A stretch of DNA of 28,538 nt from a virus, in the IMG/VR virus record IMGVR_UViG_3300034095_000272, positions 1 to 28,538 of that record. The stretch is one strand, 5' to 3'. The notes beneath the pieces are model-generated. The model was not told the origin of the DNA and ran no database searches. It saw only the letters and a list, made by a program, of their open reading frames with translations. The translations under genes and the position numbers were made by a program. Shown piece by piece: positions 22,439 to 28,381 of this stretch (position 1 is the first letter of the stretch; the number at the start of each line of letters is the position of its first letter).

Positions 22439-22641
22439 GGTATTAATCGGTTAATTTGTTCTTTTTCTTCATCTGAATAAAACTCTACAAATTCATAGTA
22501 CTCATCATAAAAAACTGAATACTTCAATTTTGGATGCACCATTTGCCATTTCTGTTTCATTGCGTTGGCTTCTTGCTCGTCTAGTAAAATTGTATGCGGG
22601 TAGCCTTCTTCTAGTAATACCCATCTTTTATCTTGTATCAT
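22435..22641 (-). CDS. 68-aa acidic small protein, unknown
   Basis: A protein beginning MIQDKRWVLLEEGYPHTILL, followed by 'DEQEANAMKQKWQMVHPKLKYSVFYDEYYEFVEFYSDEEKEQINRLIP'. It is rich in Glu, Asp and Tyr with no membrane segment. It overlaps the exonuclease start as ATGA, so the two are probably translated together. No family recognised; it may be a DNA-mimic-like or accessory replication protein (weak inference from charge). Confidence 0.6.
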   Translation of the reverse strand: MIQDKRWVLLEEGYPHTILLDEQEANAMKQKWQMVHPKLKYSVFYDEYYEFVEFYSDEEKEQINRLIP

Positions 22642-22643
22642 AA

Positions 22644-22796
22644 TTATTTAAATGTTTTAATTGAAATTTTAGCTGTTTTCTTTTCGCTCTTTACGGGCTG
22701 TATATTGATTGATATATCAATGTGGGTTAATTCTTTGTCTCTTTGAAATACGGCTTTCATTTGCTCGTATATCTGTGTCCAGTCATCATAACTCAT
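22644..22796 (-). CDS. 50-aa small protein, unknown
   Basis: A protein beginning MSYDDWTQIYEQMKAVFQRD and ending KTAKISIKTFK, with a helical first half and a beta-like, Lys-rich second half. Its start overlaps the previous gene's stop as ATGA and its end lies 2 nt before the next start, so it fits the operon tightly. Function unknown. Confidence 0.6.
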   Translation of the reverse strand: MSYDDWTQIYEQMKAVFQRDKELTHIDISINIQPVKSEKKTAKISIKTFK

Positions 22797-22954
22797 TTGA
22801 TTATCATTTTAATTGATTCAATGTACTTGTAGTATAAAGTTTTGCTTCTAAACCTTTCAAGTGCTTCAGCAAGTGTATAGGCTTGAATGATTGTTTCAAT
22901 GTCTGTGGCTTCATCGTTTCTTTCAGCCCAATAGGTAACTAAAAATTCTTTCAT
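22793..22954 (-). CDS. 53-aa small protein, first gene after a promoter
   Basis: A protein beginning MKEFLVTYWAERNDEATDIE, followed by a helix with 'AYTLAEALERF' and ending YIESIKMIIK. The strand-then-helix layout ('FLVTYWAE' ... 'TLAEALERFRSK') is like other tiny phage proteins of this type. It is the first gene behind the promoter at 22984-23014, with the leader TCACTAAAACAAAAACAA directly before its ATG. Confidence 0.6.
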   Translation of the reverse strand: MKEFLVTYWAERNDEATDIETIIQAYTLAEALERFRSKTLYYKYIESIKMIIK

Positions 22955-22960
22955 TTGTTT

Positions 22961-22973
22961 TTGTTTTAGTGAT
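22961..22973 (-). promoter_or_regulatory. ACTAAAACAA leader element (best example of seven)
   Basis: The minus strand reads ATCACTAAAACAA just upstream of a start codon. Close copies lie before the starts at 18244, 20733, 25825, 27028, 27415 and 28381. None is seen before structural genes. It may be an unstructured A-rich ribosome-loading leader of early genes. Confidence 0.5.
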
Positions 22974-22983
22974 TAATATTCCA

Positions 22984-23014
22984 CAAAGATATAAATTAAA
23001 TACTTATAAACAAA
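22984..23014 (-). promoter_or_regulatory. Bacteroidota-type promoter (TTTG, 19 nt, TATCTTTG)
   Basis: On the minus strand TTTG (23014-23011) is followed after 19 nt by TATCTTTG (22991-22984). The first start codon lies about 30 nt on (22954), leaving room for the transcription start and leader. It would drive the 22954-18556 genes. Confidence 0.78.
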
Positions 23015-23024
23015 TTTTTTATAA
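23004..23024. repeat. Inverted repeat TTATAAA/TTTATAA over the -33 box (second copy)
   Basis: Arms at 23004-23010 and 23018-23024 with a 7-nt spacer containing the -33 TTTG. The layout is the same as at 18493-18513. One arm overlaps the stop codon of the 139-aa gene. Candidate operator. Confidence 0.5.
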
Positions 23025-23438
23025 AGTATTTTTATTTATTATTGATGCCTGGCTTTCAGTTAGCATATAAACTGATTTGTTTACTTTGTTTTTGTTGCCT
23101 TGTGAGTAGGTTGTGGCTCCAGCTTGTACGTTGTTTTGTTCTGGTAGTTTTAGTTGGTCCAGAAAATAAAGATAGTTTCCTTTTGTATCGAATACATAAT
23201 AAAACTTAAGGCAGTCTTTGTGGCTCATTAGATGCTCGTATTTGAACTTTTCTAATAGTTTGGTCGGATAGTATTCATTTCTTATTTTAATCTCTAAAAT
23301 GCAGTTATATCCTTTCGGTGTTTTACCTTTTGCGTCGTAGTGTTCGTAATCGCCTCCAGTCCATTCTAATTGCCAACCATCAAGGTTAAGTAAATCAATT
23401 ATGCCCTGCTCCCATTTGTGGGTTTGTTCAGTTGTCAT
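23019..23438 (-). CDS. 139-aa protein with a possible PD-(D/E)XK nuclease core
   Basis: A protein beginning MTTEQTHKWEQGIIDLLNLD. The segment with Asp35 (YEHYDAKGK) and Glu49-Ile-Lys51 (CILEIKIR) matches the spacing of a PD-(D/E)XK metal site (Asp, then E-x-K on the next strand). A helix 'TKLLEKFKYEHLM' and strand 'KFYYVFD' follow, as in that fold. It might be a small phage endonuclease or an inactive relative. Only the core motif supports this. It overlaps the upstream gene by 11 nt. Confidence 0.45.
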   Translation of the reverse strand: MTTEQTHKWEQGIIDLLNLDGWQLEWTGGDYEHYDAKGKTPKGYNCILEIKIRNEYYPTKLLEKFKYEHLMSHKDCLKFYYVFDTKGNYLYFLDQLKLPEQNNVQAGATTYSQGNKNKVNKSVYMLTESQASIINKNTL

Positions 23439-23622
23439 AAACTACATTTAGGCTGTTTATCATTTCCTGTATTCGTGTTGGGTTGCACTTGCAAGGATAG
23501 TCTAGTTTTAAATTAAAAGTACGTGCGTATATTTCGCTAATCATTCTGTACTCATCGTTTTCAATGTAGTGTCTTTTTACCTCTCTGAACTTTGCCCACC
23601 AAGTTTTATCGTTCTTGTTCAT
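23428..23622 (-). CDS. 64-aa small protein with a CKC motif
   Basis: A protein beginning MNKNDKTWWAKFREVKRHYI, mainly helical, with 'LDYPCKCNPTRIQEMINSLN' in the C-terminal half. Start and stop overlap both neighbours (ATGA upstream, 11 nt downstream). The next gene upstream also has a Cys-x-Cys pair (CNCDE). No function recognised. Confidence 0.6.
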   Translation of the reverse strand: MNKNDKTWWAKFREVKRHYIENDEYRMISEIYARTFNLKLDYPCKCNPTRIQEMINSLNVVYDN

Positions 23623-23795
23623 TTTCTTTTAAATTTAAACTCGTTCATTTTTTCTTTTCGCTCATCGCAGTTGCAGTTTGGGTTTATCTTTTTGACCAGC
23701 CATTTAATACCTGACCATTTAAACACAAATTCTAATCGGTCGCCCCATCCTAATTCTGCCCAATATTCTTTAAACTCTTGCTTTCGTGTTTTCAT
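23619..23795 (-). CDS. 58-aa basic small protein with a CNC motif
   Basis: A protein beginning MKTRKQEFKEYWAELGWGDR, with 'LEFVFKWSGIKWLVKKI' (a possible amphipathic or weakly hydrophobic helix), then 'NPNCNCDERKEKMNEF'. The CNCDERKEKMN end looks like a conserved motif of small Bacteroidota phage proteins, seen by recollection only. ATGA overlaps on both sides tie it to its neighbours. Function unknown. Confidence 0.6.
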   Translation of the reverse strand: MKTRKQEFKEYWAELGWGDRLEFVFKWSGIKWLVKKINPNCNCDERKEKMNEFKFKRK

Positions 23796-23890
23796 TGTAA
23801 AATTTCATCTATTGCAACTATCAATAAAATTGCAGTAATTAATGCTATTGCTATTTCACAAATTAAAACTAACCAGTCTCTATTTTCCAT
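23792..23890 (-). CDS. 32-aa single-span membrane peptide
   Basis: A tiny protein: MENRDWLVLICEIAIALITA, then ILLIVAIDEILQ. Almost all of residues 6-27 are hydrophobic, so it should span the inner membrane. The stop overlaps the next start as ATGA, and its own start lies inside the end of the upstream gene. The position in the early region argues against a holin. It might alter the host membrane or block superinfection (speculation). Confidence 0.5.
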   Translation of the reverse strand: MENRDWLVLICEIAIALITAILLIVAIDEILQ

Positions 23891-24074
23891 ATATTCTTTT
23901 TTTTATTTCGGTTGCTACTTCATTCCAATAGTTGCAGATTTGTGCCTCATTGGCTTTTCTGCTTTTGTAAATTAAACCATTCACTACATTTTGAATGTAG
24001 TCAATAGGATATTTGTTTAATAAAATTATGGCTCTGTCTCTTGGCAAAAATTGCTCATTTAGATTGTACTTCAT
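23880..24074 (-). CDS. 64-aa small protein, unknown
   Basis: A protein beginning MKYNLNEQFLPRDRAIILLN and continuing 'KYPIDYIQNVVNGLIYKSRKANEAQICNYWNEVATEIKKRIYGK', helical and mildly basic. It overlaps the sigma-like gene by 20 nt and ends with TAG. No family recognised. Its place directly after the sigma-like gene might mean an accessory role there. Confidence 0.6.
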   Translation of the reverse strand: MKYNLNEQFLPRDRAIILLNKYPIDYIQNVVNGLIYKSRKANEAQICNYWNEVATEIKKRIYGK

Positions 24075-24603
24075 TTTTTATCTGTTCTTTAATTATTAAT
24101 ACTGTGTTTCTTAAACTCCAATAGGTGATGCCTACTTCTCGGCTCAATTCGCTGATTTGTATTTGCTCAACAAACACCTTTTGAAATATAAATTTAATGT
24201 AGGTTAGATTTGCTTTTTGCCTTGTGTAGTCTTCTATGCTTTCAAGTTCTGAATTCAATCTATTTAACCAAACGTCCTTAGCGTCGTTTTTAAGATAGAA
24301 ATCTACTTCGCTGTATTCTTTTATCTCTTCTGGTATATCTACGCTTAAATCGGTTGTTAAATGCTTTTTATTCTTTCGTAAGTCATCGGTGTACATATTT
24401 TTTAAAACAACATAAACAAAATAAAAATTTACCTGGTTTTCGTCAAACATTATATTGTTGTCCTTTCGTTGGCTGTAACTATATATTTTTAGATACATAT
24501 CCTGCACATAGTCTTCAGCTATATCATTTGAACATCCAAACGATTTAACATAGTCAAGCCATTGTTTGTGCTTTTTTGAAAGAACTTCAAGTATGTTTGT
24601 CAT
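24055..24603 (-). CDS. Sigma-70-family-like factor
   Basis: A 182-aa protein. Residues 14-45 (QWLDYVKSFGCSNDIAEDYV, then QDMYLKIYSYS) look like sigma region 2.1-2.2, in which an 'AED.VQ..YLK' helix contacts the RNA polymerase coiled coil. 'YVVLKNMYTDDLRKNKK' (about 64-80) fits the start of regions 2.3-2.4. The C terminus has a helix-turn-helix (ISELSREVGITYWSLRNTVL) fitting region 4.2. It would redirect host RNA polymerase to phage promoters. The start overlaps the ATPase stop as ATGA. Sequence identity to true ECF factors looks low, so activity is inferred. Confidence 0.65.
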   Translation of the reverse strand: MTNILEVLSKKHKQWLDYVKSFGCSNDIAEDYVQDMYLKIYSYSQRKDNNIMFDENQVNFYFVYVVLKNMYTDDLRKNKKHLTTDLSVDIPEEIKEYSEVDFYLKNDAKDVWLNRLNSELESIEDYTRQKANLTYIKFIFQKVFVEQIQISELSREVGITYWSLRNTVLIIKEQIKNEVQSK

Positions 24604-25511
24604 AGGAAATTAAGTTGTGATTCCTTTATCGTTTGAAGTATGCTTTTACCGTTTAATGCAAAGCCAACATTGTTGTACATCGCTGTTAATATTATCGGGT
24701 CATCATACGGTGTTGGTATTCCTCCTGTTTCAACTTCTTTTATCTTTCGTACGTGTATCATTGTTTGGTTCCAGATTGTTGAATGCCCCACTAAACGGTG
24801 TACAACTATAAAATCATCGGCTCTATTTACAAATTTACCTCCACCTTCAACATCGTTTGCCATTGGTGGTTGAGGAAATCCAGCGAATGGATGTTGTAAA
24901 TTATAAAGCATTCGTAGTGCTGTGGTGTTTGCGTGAGTATTTAACCATATTGATACTTTGTTTTCTTTGCAGAACATTCTCAACTCTGTGCAAGCTTGGT
25001 AATCGTATTCGTGACCGCCAAGGTTCTTCATCATTTCTGGCTCTTTTGCAAGTGAGTTGTACGGATCTAATAATATGCCATCAAAGTTAAATTCTTTTTT
25101 GACTTTGCCAAACATTTCAATAGCTGTGATATAAGTGTACATTACAGCATTATCTACGAACTTAAAATGCTGATTGATGAAATCGGTGTGCGTTTTAAAA
25201 TTAGAATCAGAAACAAGGTTTATAGGTGTTTCATCCAAGAACTCAACTAACTTTCTAATTAATGAATAGCTATCATTTTCTGTTGAGCATATTAACCACT
25301 TTTTACCGTGCTTTAAAGAATAAGCCAACATCAAATATACTATCGAAGTTGTTTTACCTACGTTTGCGTGACCAAGTATAATATTAAAATTTGATGGTTT
25401 AAAGCGTATGTAGTTATCTATTTCTGGAATGCCTAACCGATAGCCCTCTTTTAGCTTTCCGCTTCTTATATCCTTTAATATTGATAGTTGATGTTTGTAG
25501 TCTATTAACAT
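24600..25511 (-). CDS. DnaB/RecA-type ATPase, probable replicative helicase core
   Basis: A 303-aa protein. The RecA-type core has Walker A GHANVGKTT (47-55), Walker B with Asp149 (GILLDPYNS), a 'WLNTHANT' sensor-like strand and an arginine-finger/H4-like part 'HVRKIKEVETGG'. Only the C-terminal ATPase domain of DnaB-type helicases is present; the N-terminal primase-binding domain is missing. It could be the phage helicase working with host primase, or a related DNA motor. It overlaps the alpha-CTD-like gene by 7 nt. Confidence 0.72.
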   Translation of the reverse strand: MLIDYKHQLSILKDIRSGKLKEGYRLGIPEIDNYIRFKPSNFNIILGHANVGKTTSIVYLMLAYSLKHGKKWLICSTENDSYSLIRKLVEFLDETPINLVSDSNFKTHTDFINQHFKFVDNAVMYTYITAIEMFGKVKKEFNFDGILLDPYNSLAKEPEMMKNLGGHEYDYQACTELRMFCKENKVSIWLNTHANTTALRMLYNLQHPFAGFPQPPMANDVEGGGKFVNRADDFIVVHRLVGHSTIWNQTMIHVRKIKEVETGGIPTPYDDPIILTAMYNNVGFALNGKSILQTIKESQLNFL

Positions 25512-25825
25512 ATAATTCCAGATAAATTTTTTATTTTTTTAAATTCTTTTTGCAGTTGTTTTCCAAAACCTCTAATTTTAAAAAGTTCATTTTCTGGAAT
25601 AAGTGATATTTCATAAATAGTAGAATCATTAGTAAAGCCTTTTACTTTTAAAATATTCAATAAACGTACAGATATATCTATATCCCATAATTTAGTATTA
25701 GAATTATAAACTGTTAAATCAAGATTTAAAAAATATTTTTTTTTATCTCTATATTCTTTTTCTACTTGCAATTGATATTCTTTAACAACTGCTATTGCTT
25801 TTAAAAATTCTTCGTGTGTTTTCAT
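25505..25825 (-). CDS. RNA polymerase alpha-CTD-like protein
   Basis: A 106-aa protein. Residues 47-101 (WDIDISVRLLNILKVKGFTN, then IYEISLIPENELFKIRGFGK) resemble the C-terminal domain of RNA polymerase alpha: the 'SVR..N.LK' helix, then a helix-hairpin-helix with RGFGK (85-89). An N-terminal helix (1-30) precedes it. In host alpha this domain touches UP-element DNA, sigma and activators. A free copy may mimic or compete with it. Sigma-like and DNA-binding proteins are encoded nearby. The leader ACTAAAACAAATG marks the start. Confidence 0.6.
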   Translation of the reverse strand: MKTHEEFLKAIAVVKEYQLQVEKEYRDKKKYFLNLDLTVYNSNTKLWDIDISVRLLNILKVKGFTNDSTIYEISLIPENELFKIRGFGKQLQKEFKKIKNLSGIIC

Positions 25826-25844
25826 TTGTTTTAGTGTTTTTAAA

Positions 25845-25861
25845 TGGGGCTTTTACACCCC
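25845..25861 (-). terminator. GC-rich hairpin, weak terminator or attenuator
   Basis: The minus strand has GGGG, TGTAAAAG and CCCC, with one more U-G pair possible inside. It is followed by ATTTAAAAAC rather than a T-run. It begins 13 nt after the stop of the 25874 gene. The G+C-rich stem stands out here, but without poly-T it may only partly terminate. Confidence 0.35.
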
Positions 25862-25873
25862 GTTAATTAATTT

Positions 25874-26248
25874 TTAAAATGGTAGCCCAGAATCATCTAC
25901 TTCATAAGGCAAAGCGTTGTTTATTGGCTCTTGTGAACTTACCGCTTCTCTATTCGGCATTTGTTGCTGTGCTGTTAAACTTAATGAATCTACTTTATCA
26001 ATTCTCCAGCCTTGAATGTTTGCGTAATATTTACCCTTCCATTCTGAACCTCGCAAATTTATACTAACTTTTACCAAATCATTTACTTTAAACTTGTCTA
26101 GTAGGTTTGTTTTGTCTTGTGTAAATTCAACTGGTATTGACTGCGGGTATTGCTCATCCGTTTGAACTACTAATAATCTTTTTTTGAAATCTTTTGCTCC
26201 AATAGTTTCGGTGTCTCCTATTACTATTATTTTACCGTTTATATCCAT
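25874..26248 (-). CDS. DUF3127-like OB-fold protein, probable ssDNA-binding
   Basis: A 124-aa protein. The N-terminal 85 residues (GKIIVIGDTETIGAKDFKKR, then 'LLVVQTDEQYPQSIPVEF', and 'GSEWKGKYYANIQGWRID') fit DUF3127, an OB-fold family widespread in Bacteroidota and in their phages. A disordered Gln/Ser part and an acidic tip ending DDSGLPF follow. That tip resembles the protein-binding tail of bacterial SSB (DDDIPF). It would coat ssDNA and recruit partners; it lies 1 nt after the ERF annealing gene. Confidence 0.72.
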   Translation of the reverse strand: MDINGKIIVIGDTETIGAKDFKKRLLVVQTDEQYPQSIPVEFTQDKTNLLDKFKVNDLVKVSINLRGSEWKGKYYANIQGWRIDKVDSLSLTAQQQMPNREAVSSQEPINNALPYEVDDSGLPF

Positions 26249-26249
26249 C

Positions 26250-26810
26250 TTATTTAGTTAATGCCTCTTTTACTTCGGCTGTTAATTTATATTTTTTTTC
26301 TATTAATTCAATATCTCCTCCTCCAGCTAAATAATCTTTTGCTTTAGTGAATGCTTCTGTTCCTTCAACTAAAAGAAGTTTTTCTTTTGGCTCATTTTTT
26401 GGGACGTTTGAATGATTATTAGTTGCGTCTGCGTCTGCTGTGTCATCAATAAGTAAAAGGTTGCCTAAAGCGTATTTCTTTGCGTATGATGAAGCAGAAC
26501 CGTAACGTTGTGGCATTGCCATTCCTTTCTGTTCTAAATCAATTCCTACTACCGCCTGGCAATCTATTGTTAAACCGCTTTCACAATCGCAAATAGTGGC
26601 AACTGAACTCATCATTGGCGGGTTAGCGTTTACTAATTGCTCATTGATCGTGAAATAAACTTTGTATTTTTCGTTCATTGGCTTTAGTGCTTCTAAAATA
26701 TCTTCTGCACTTCTAAAGTTGTACTTTCCAAATGAGTTATACTTGCTTTTTTTGGCTTTAAATTCAAACTGAATCTTTGATAGTTTTTCGCCTAATTCTA
26801 ATTTTTCCAT
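26250..26810 (-). CDS. ERF-type single-strand annealing protein
   Basis: A 186-aa protein. Family marks are 'KYNFRSAEDILEALKPM' (28-45), 'GIDLEQKGMAMPQRYGSASSYAKKYAL' (89-115) and 'GNLLLIDDTADADA' (116-129). A lysine-rich linker and C-terminal helical part (from about 132) complete it. ERF proteins pair complementary ssDNA during phage recombination and genome circularisation. It shares a unit with the DUF3127-like SSB and lies just downstream of a coiled-coil gene. NinG is encoded nearby, a set also found in other phages. Confidence 0.85.
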   Translation of the reverse strand: MEKLELGEKLSKIQFEFKAKKSKYNSFGKYNFRSAEDILEALKPMNEKYKVYFTINEQLVNANPPMMSSVATICDCESGLTIDCQAVVGIDLEQKGMAMPQRYGSASSYAKKYALGNLLLIDDTADADATNNHSNVPKNEPKEKLLLVEGTEAFTKAKDYLAGGGDIELIEKKYKLTAEVKEALTK

Positions 26811-26812
26811 TG

Positions 26813-27028
26813 TTAAGATTTTTTAAGTGTGTAATTAAATTGATTCATAAATTGGTAATAGTGATTCATTCCGTTGGATACTATTTCAGCATCTACTACT
26901 TCGATGTTGTTTAATAGCCTTTCGTTTTCATCCATTAGCCTGGTGTTCTCGGCTCTTAATGCTTCGTTTGATTGGCTCAAATAGTTTACCAATTCTTTAG
27001 TGCTCCAGGTTTCGTTAATTCTGCTCAT
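26813..27028 (-). CDS. 71-aa coiled-coil protein
   Basis: A protein beginning MSRINETWSTKELVNYLSQS, then 'NEALRAENTRLMDENERLLNNIEVVDAEIV', a clear heptad coiled coil (residues 20-50), and a Tyr/Phe/Asn-rich C terminus. It would dimerise through the coil. It sits 2 nt before the ERF gene start, so it is translated with it. A leader of the ACTAAAAACAAA type precedes it. No known partner. Confidence 0.6.
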   Translation of the reverse strand: MSRINETWSTKELVNYLSQSNEALRAENTRLMDENERLLNNIEVVDAEIVSNGMNHYYQFMNQFNYTLKKS

Positions 27029-27048
27029 TTTGTTTTTGTTTTTAGTGA

Positions 27049-27126
27049 TTAAATATTTATTAAAGTTCTGATGATAAAATAGGCTGCTATTATAAGCCCG
27101 ATTTTAATTTGTGTTTTTGCTTTCAT
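27049..27126 (-). CDS. 25-aa membrane peptide, tentative
   Basis: A frame reading MKAKTQIKIGLIIAAYFIIR, then TLINI, with a hydrophobic core (residues 9-19). It fills part of the gap between the 57-aa and coiled-coil genes. The 115 nt between it and the 57-aa gene are extremely AT-rich and hold no clear promoter or gene. Accept with caution; it may be a chance frame. Confidence 0.3.
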   Translation of the reverse strand: MKAKTQIKIGLIIAAYFIIRTLINI

Positions 27127-27241
27127 AGTTTTTAATTATTATTTATTAATTTATTTATTTTTATTTTTTTTAAAAAATAGGCTTATAAATTTACATCTTA
27201 TAATTTAACAAACTTTTTATTCTATTGTTTGACCTATATTT

Positions 27242-27415
27242 TTAAAGTTGGATACCTCTTAACATTGTTATTTTAGCTAAATGACTATCGTCTGAATAAT
27301 TAAATTCTTTTTTTAAATCAAATAATTGTTTTGAGTTTAATTGTCTTTTAATAGCTTTTAAATTTCTATTATAAATTAAAGCCTGATTTAAGTATTGTTG
27401 TTTTAAAGTTTCCAT
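27242..27415 (-). CDS. 57-aa small protein, first gene of the replication unit
   Basis: A protein beginning METLKQQYLNQALIYNRNLK and continuing 'AIKRQLNSKQLFDLKKEFNY', helical and basic. Its ATG follows the promoter at 27454-27484 and a leader with TCACTAAAACAA. The reading frame is uninterrupted and its codons match neighbours. Function unknown. Confidence 0.6.
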   Translation of the reverse strand: METLKQQYLNQALIYNRNLKAIKRQLNSKQLFDLKKEFNYSDDSHLAKITMLRGIQL

Positions 27416-27453
27416 TTGTTTTTTGTTTTAGTGATTTTGTTATTATTATGGTA

Positions 27454-27484
27454 CAAAGATATAAACAAATTTTTAATAACCAAA
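27454..27484 (-). promoter_or_regulatory. Bacteroidota-type promoter (TTTG, 19 nt, TATCTTTG)
   Basis: On the minus strand TTTG (27484-27481) and TATCTTTG (27461-27454) are 19 nt apart. It lies between the terminator at 27504-27535 and the start at 27415. It would drive the ERF, helicase and sigma-like genes. A second TTTG lies within the spacer. Confidence 0.78.
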
Positions 27485-27503
27485 TAAAAAGTGAATTATT
27501 TTT

Positions 27504-27535
27504 AAAAAAAAATCCTCGGCATTTCTGCGGAGGAT
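27504..27535 (-). terminator. Strong rho-independent terminator of the NinG unit
   Basis: The minus strand has ATCCTC, an inner GCA/TGC stem with a GAAA loop, GAGGAT and then a run of nine T. It lies 56 nt past the stop of the NinG gene and just before the next promoter. Confidence 0.85.
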
Positions 27536-27590
27536 CTTTCGGGTTCACTAAAACCATTTAAAAACACAATATTTATGATAAGCAAATATA

Positions 27591-28133
27591 CTACTTTATT
27601 TCTTTTATCAGTATATCGTACTTTAATTTTTTAGCTATTAATTCTGCCTTGCTGAATTTGTAGTTTCTGGTCTCATTTGCTTTTTGTTCTATCTGGTCCG
27701 CATATTCAATACCATATCTTTGAATTAAACCTTGCCTATAATTTAGCTCATTTCCATTTAGAAACCTGTTGCACTTTCGGCATTGTTTGTGACAATTATT
27801 TTCGTCGAATATAACACCGCTGTATATTTCTGCTTTTTTGTAGTGGCCACCATCCCAAAGATCGGTTTGTTCTATTCCGCAACTTATGCAAGGTTGTTTA
27901 TCGTCACGCATTCTAATCCACTTTTGAAAGGCTTTCTTTGCTTCTGCCTCGTATTGCCCCAGTGTTTTAAGTTTATCCTTTAAAATAGCCTTTTCTGCTT
28001 TCCATTCTTTTTGCTCTTTTATTTTTTTTAAGTTCTTAGAATGAATAATAGCACAACAAGGTGAACAAACACTTTGTGCAAATATTCTAGGTGTATATAT
28101 CTTTAAACAAACCTTGCACTTTTTATCTTTCAT
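27591..28133 (-). CDS. NinG/Rap-like recombination nuclease
   Basis: A 180-aa protein like lambda NinG. It has an N-terminal Cys cluster (Cys6, Cys9, Cys23, Cys26/27) and a Lys-rich helical part (36-75). The C-terminal HNH-like metal site has Cys82/Cys85 (CISCG), 'WDGGHY', and 'FDENNCHKQCRKCNRFLNGN' (Cys114, Cys118, Cys121, His115). In lambda the protein affects recombination focusing and is thought to act as a structure-specific endonuclease. Here it belongs to a two-gene unit ahead of the ERF block. The upstream gene's end overlaps its start (TAATG-like). Confidence 0.82.
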   Translation of the reverse strand: MKDKKCKVCLKIYTPRIFAQSVCSPCCAIIHSKNLKKIKEQKEWKAEKAILKDKLKTLGQYEAEAKKAFQKWIRMRDDKQPCISCGIEQTDLWDGGHYKKAEIYSGVIFDENNCHKQCRKCNRFLNGNELNYRQGLIQRYGIEYADQIEQKANETRNYKFSKAELIAKKLKYDILIKEIK

Positions 28134-28381
28134 TACATTTTATCGTTAAATTCGTGTCTTACAACTGTATCTATTTTTTTAGTCATATTGTGAAAATAGG
28201 TGCTCTTTTGAACTGTGTAGGTATTTGCTACATCATTATTCATTTCCTCACACAACCCTATTAAATCGGCTTTAAACTTTACCATTTTAGCTGATGTTGG
28301 TTTAAGTTCGTCAAGGCTTTCTAGTAGTAGTTGACTAATGCAGTATAGTTTGTGTATTTCGGTGTTTTTCTTTTTGCTCAT
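28133..28381 (-). CDS. 82-aa helical protein, unknown
   Basis: A protein beginning MSKKKNTEIHKLYCISQLLL, helical throughout ('ESLDELKPTSAKMVKFKADLIGLCEEMN' and 'YFHNMTKKIDTVVRHEFNDKM'), probably a small bundle. It precedes NinG and overlaps it by 1 nt. Leader ACTAAAACACA. I recall similar small proteins beside NinG in this phage group, but no function. Confidence 0.6.
   Translation of the reverse strand: MSKKKNTEIHKLYCISQLLLESLDELKPTSAKMVKFKADLIGLCEEMNNDVANTYTVQKSTYFHNMTKKIDTVVRHEFNDKM

Noticed and set aside
27127-27241. Possible extra promoter (TTTG, 15 nt, TAAATTTA) before the 25-aa frame
   Set aside because: The spacer is too short and the -7 box is imperfect in very AT-rich DNA.
27369-27557. 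A 62-codon minus-strand frame beginning MVLVNPKDPPQKC
   Set aside because: It runs through the terminator hairpin, its T-run and the promoter at 27454-27484, and overlaps the better-supported 57-aa gene in another frame.
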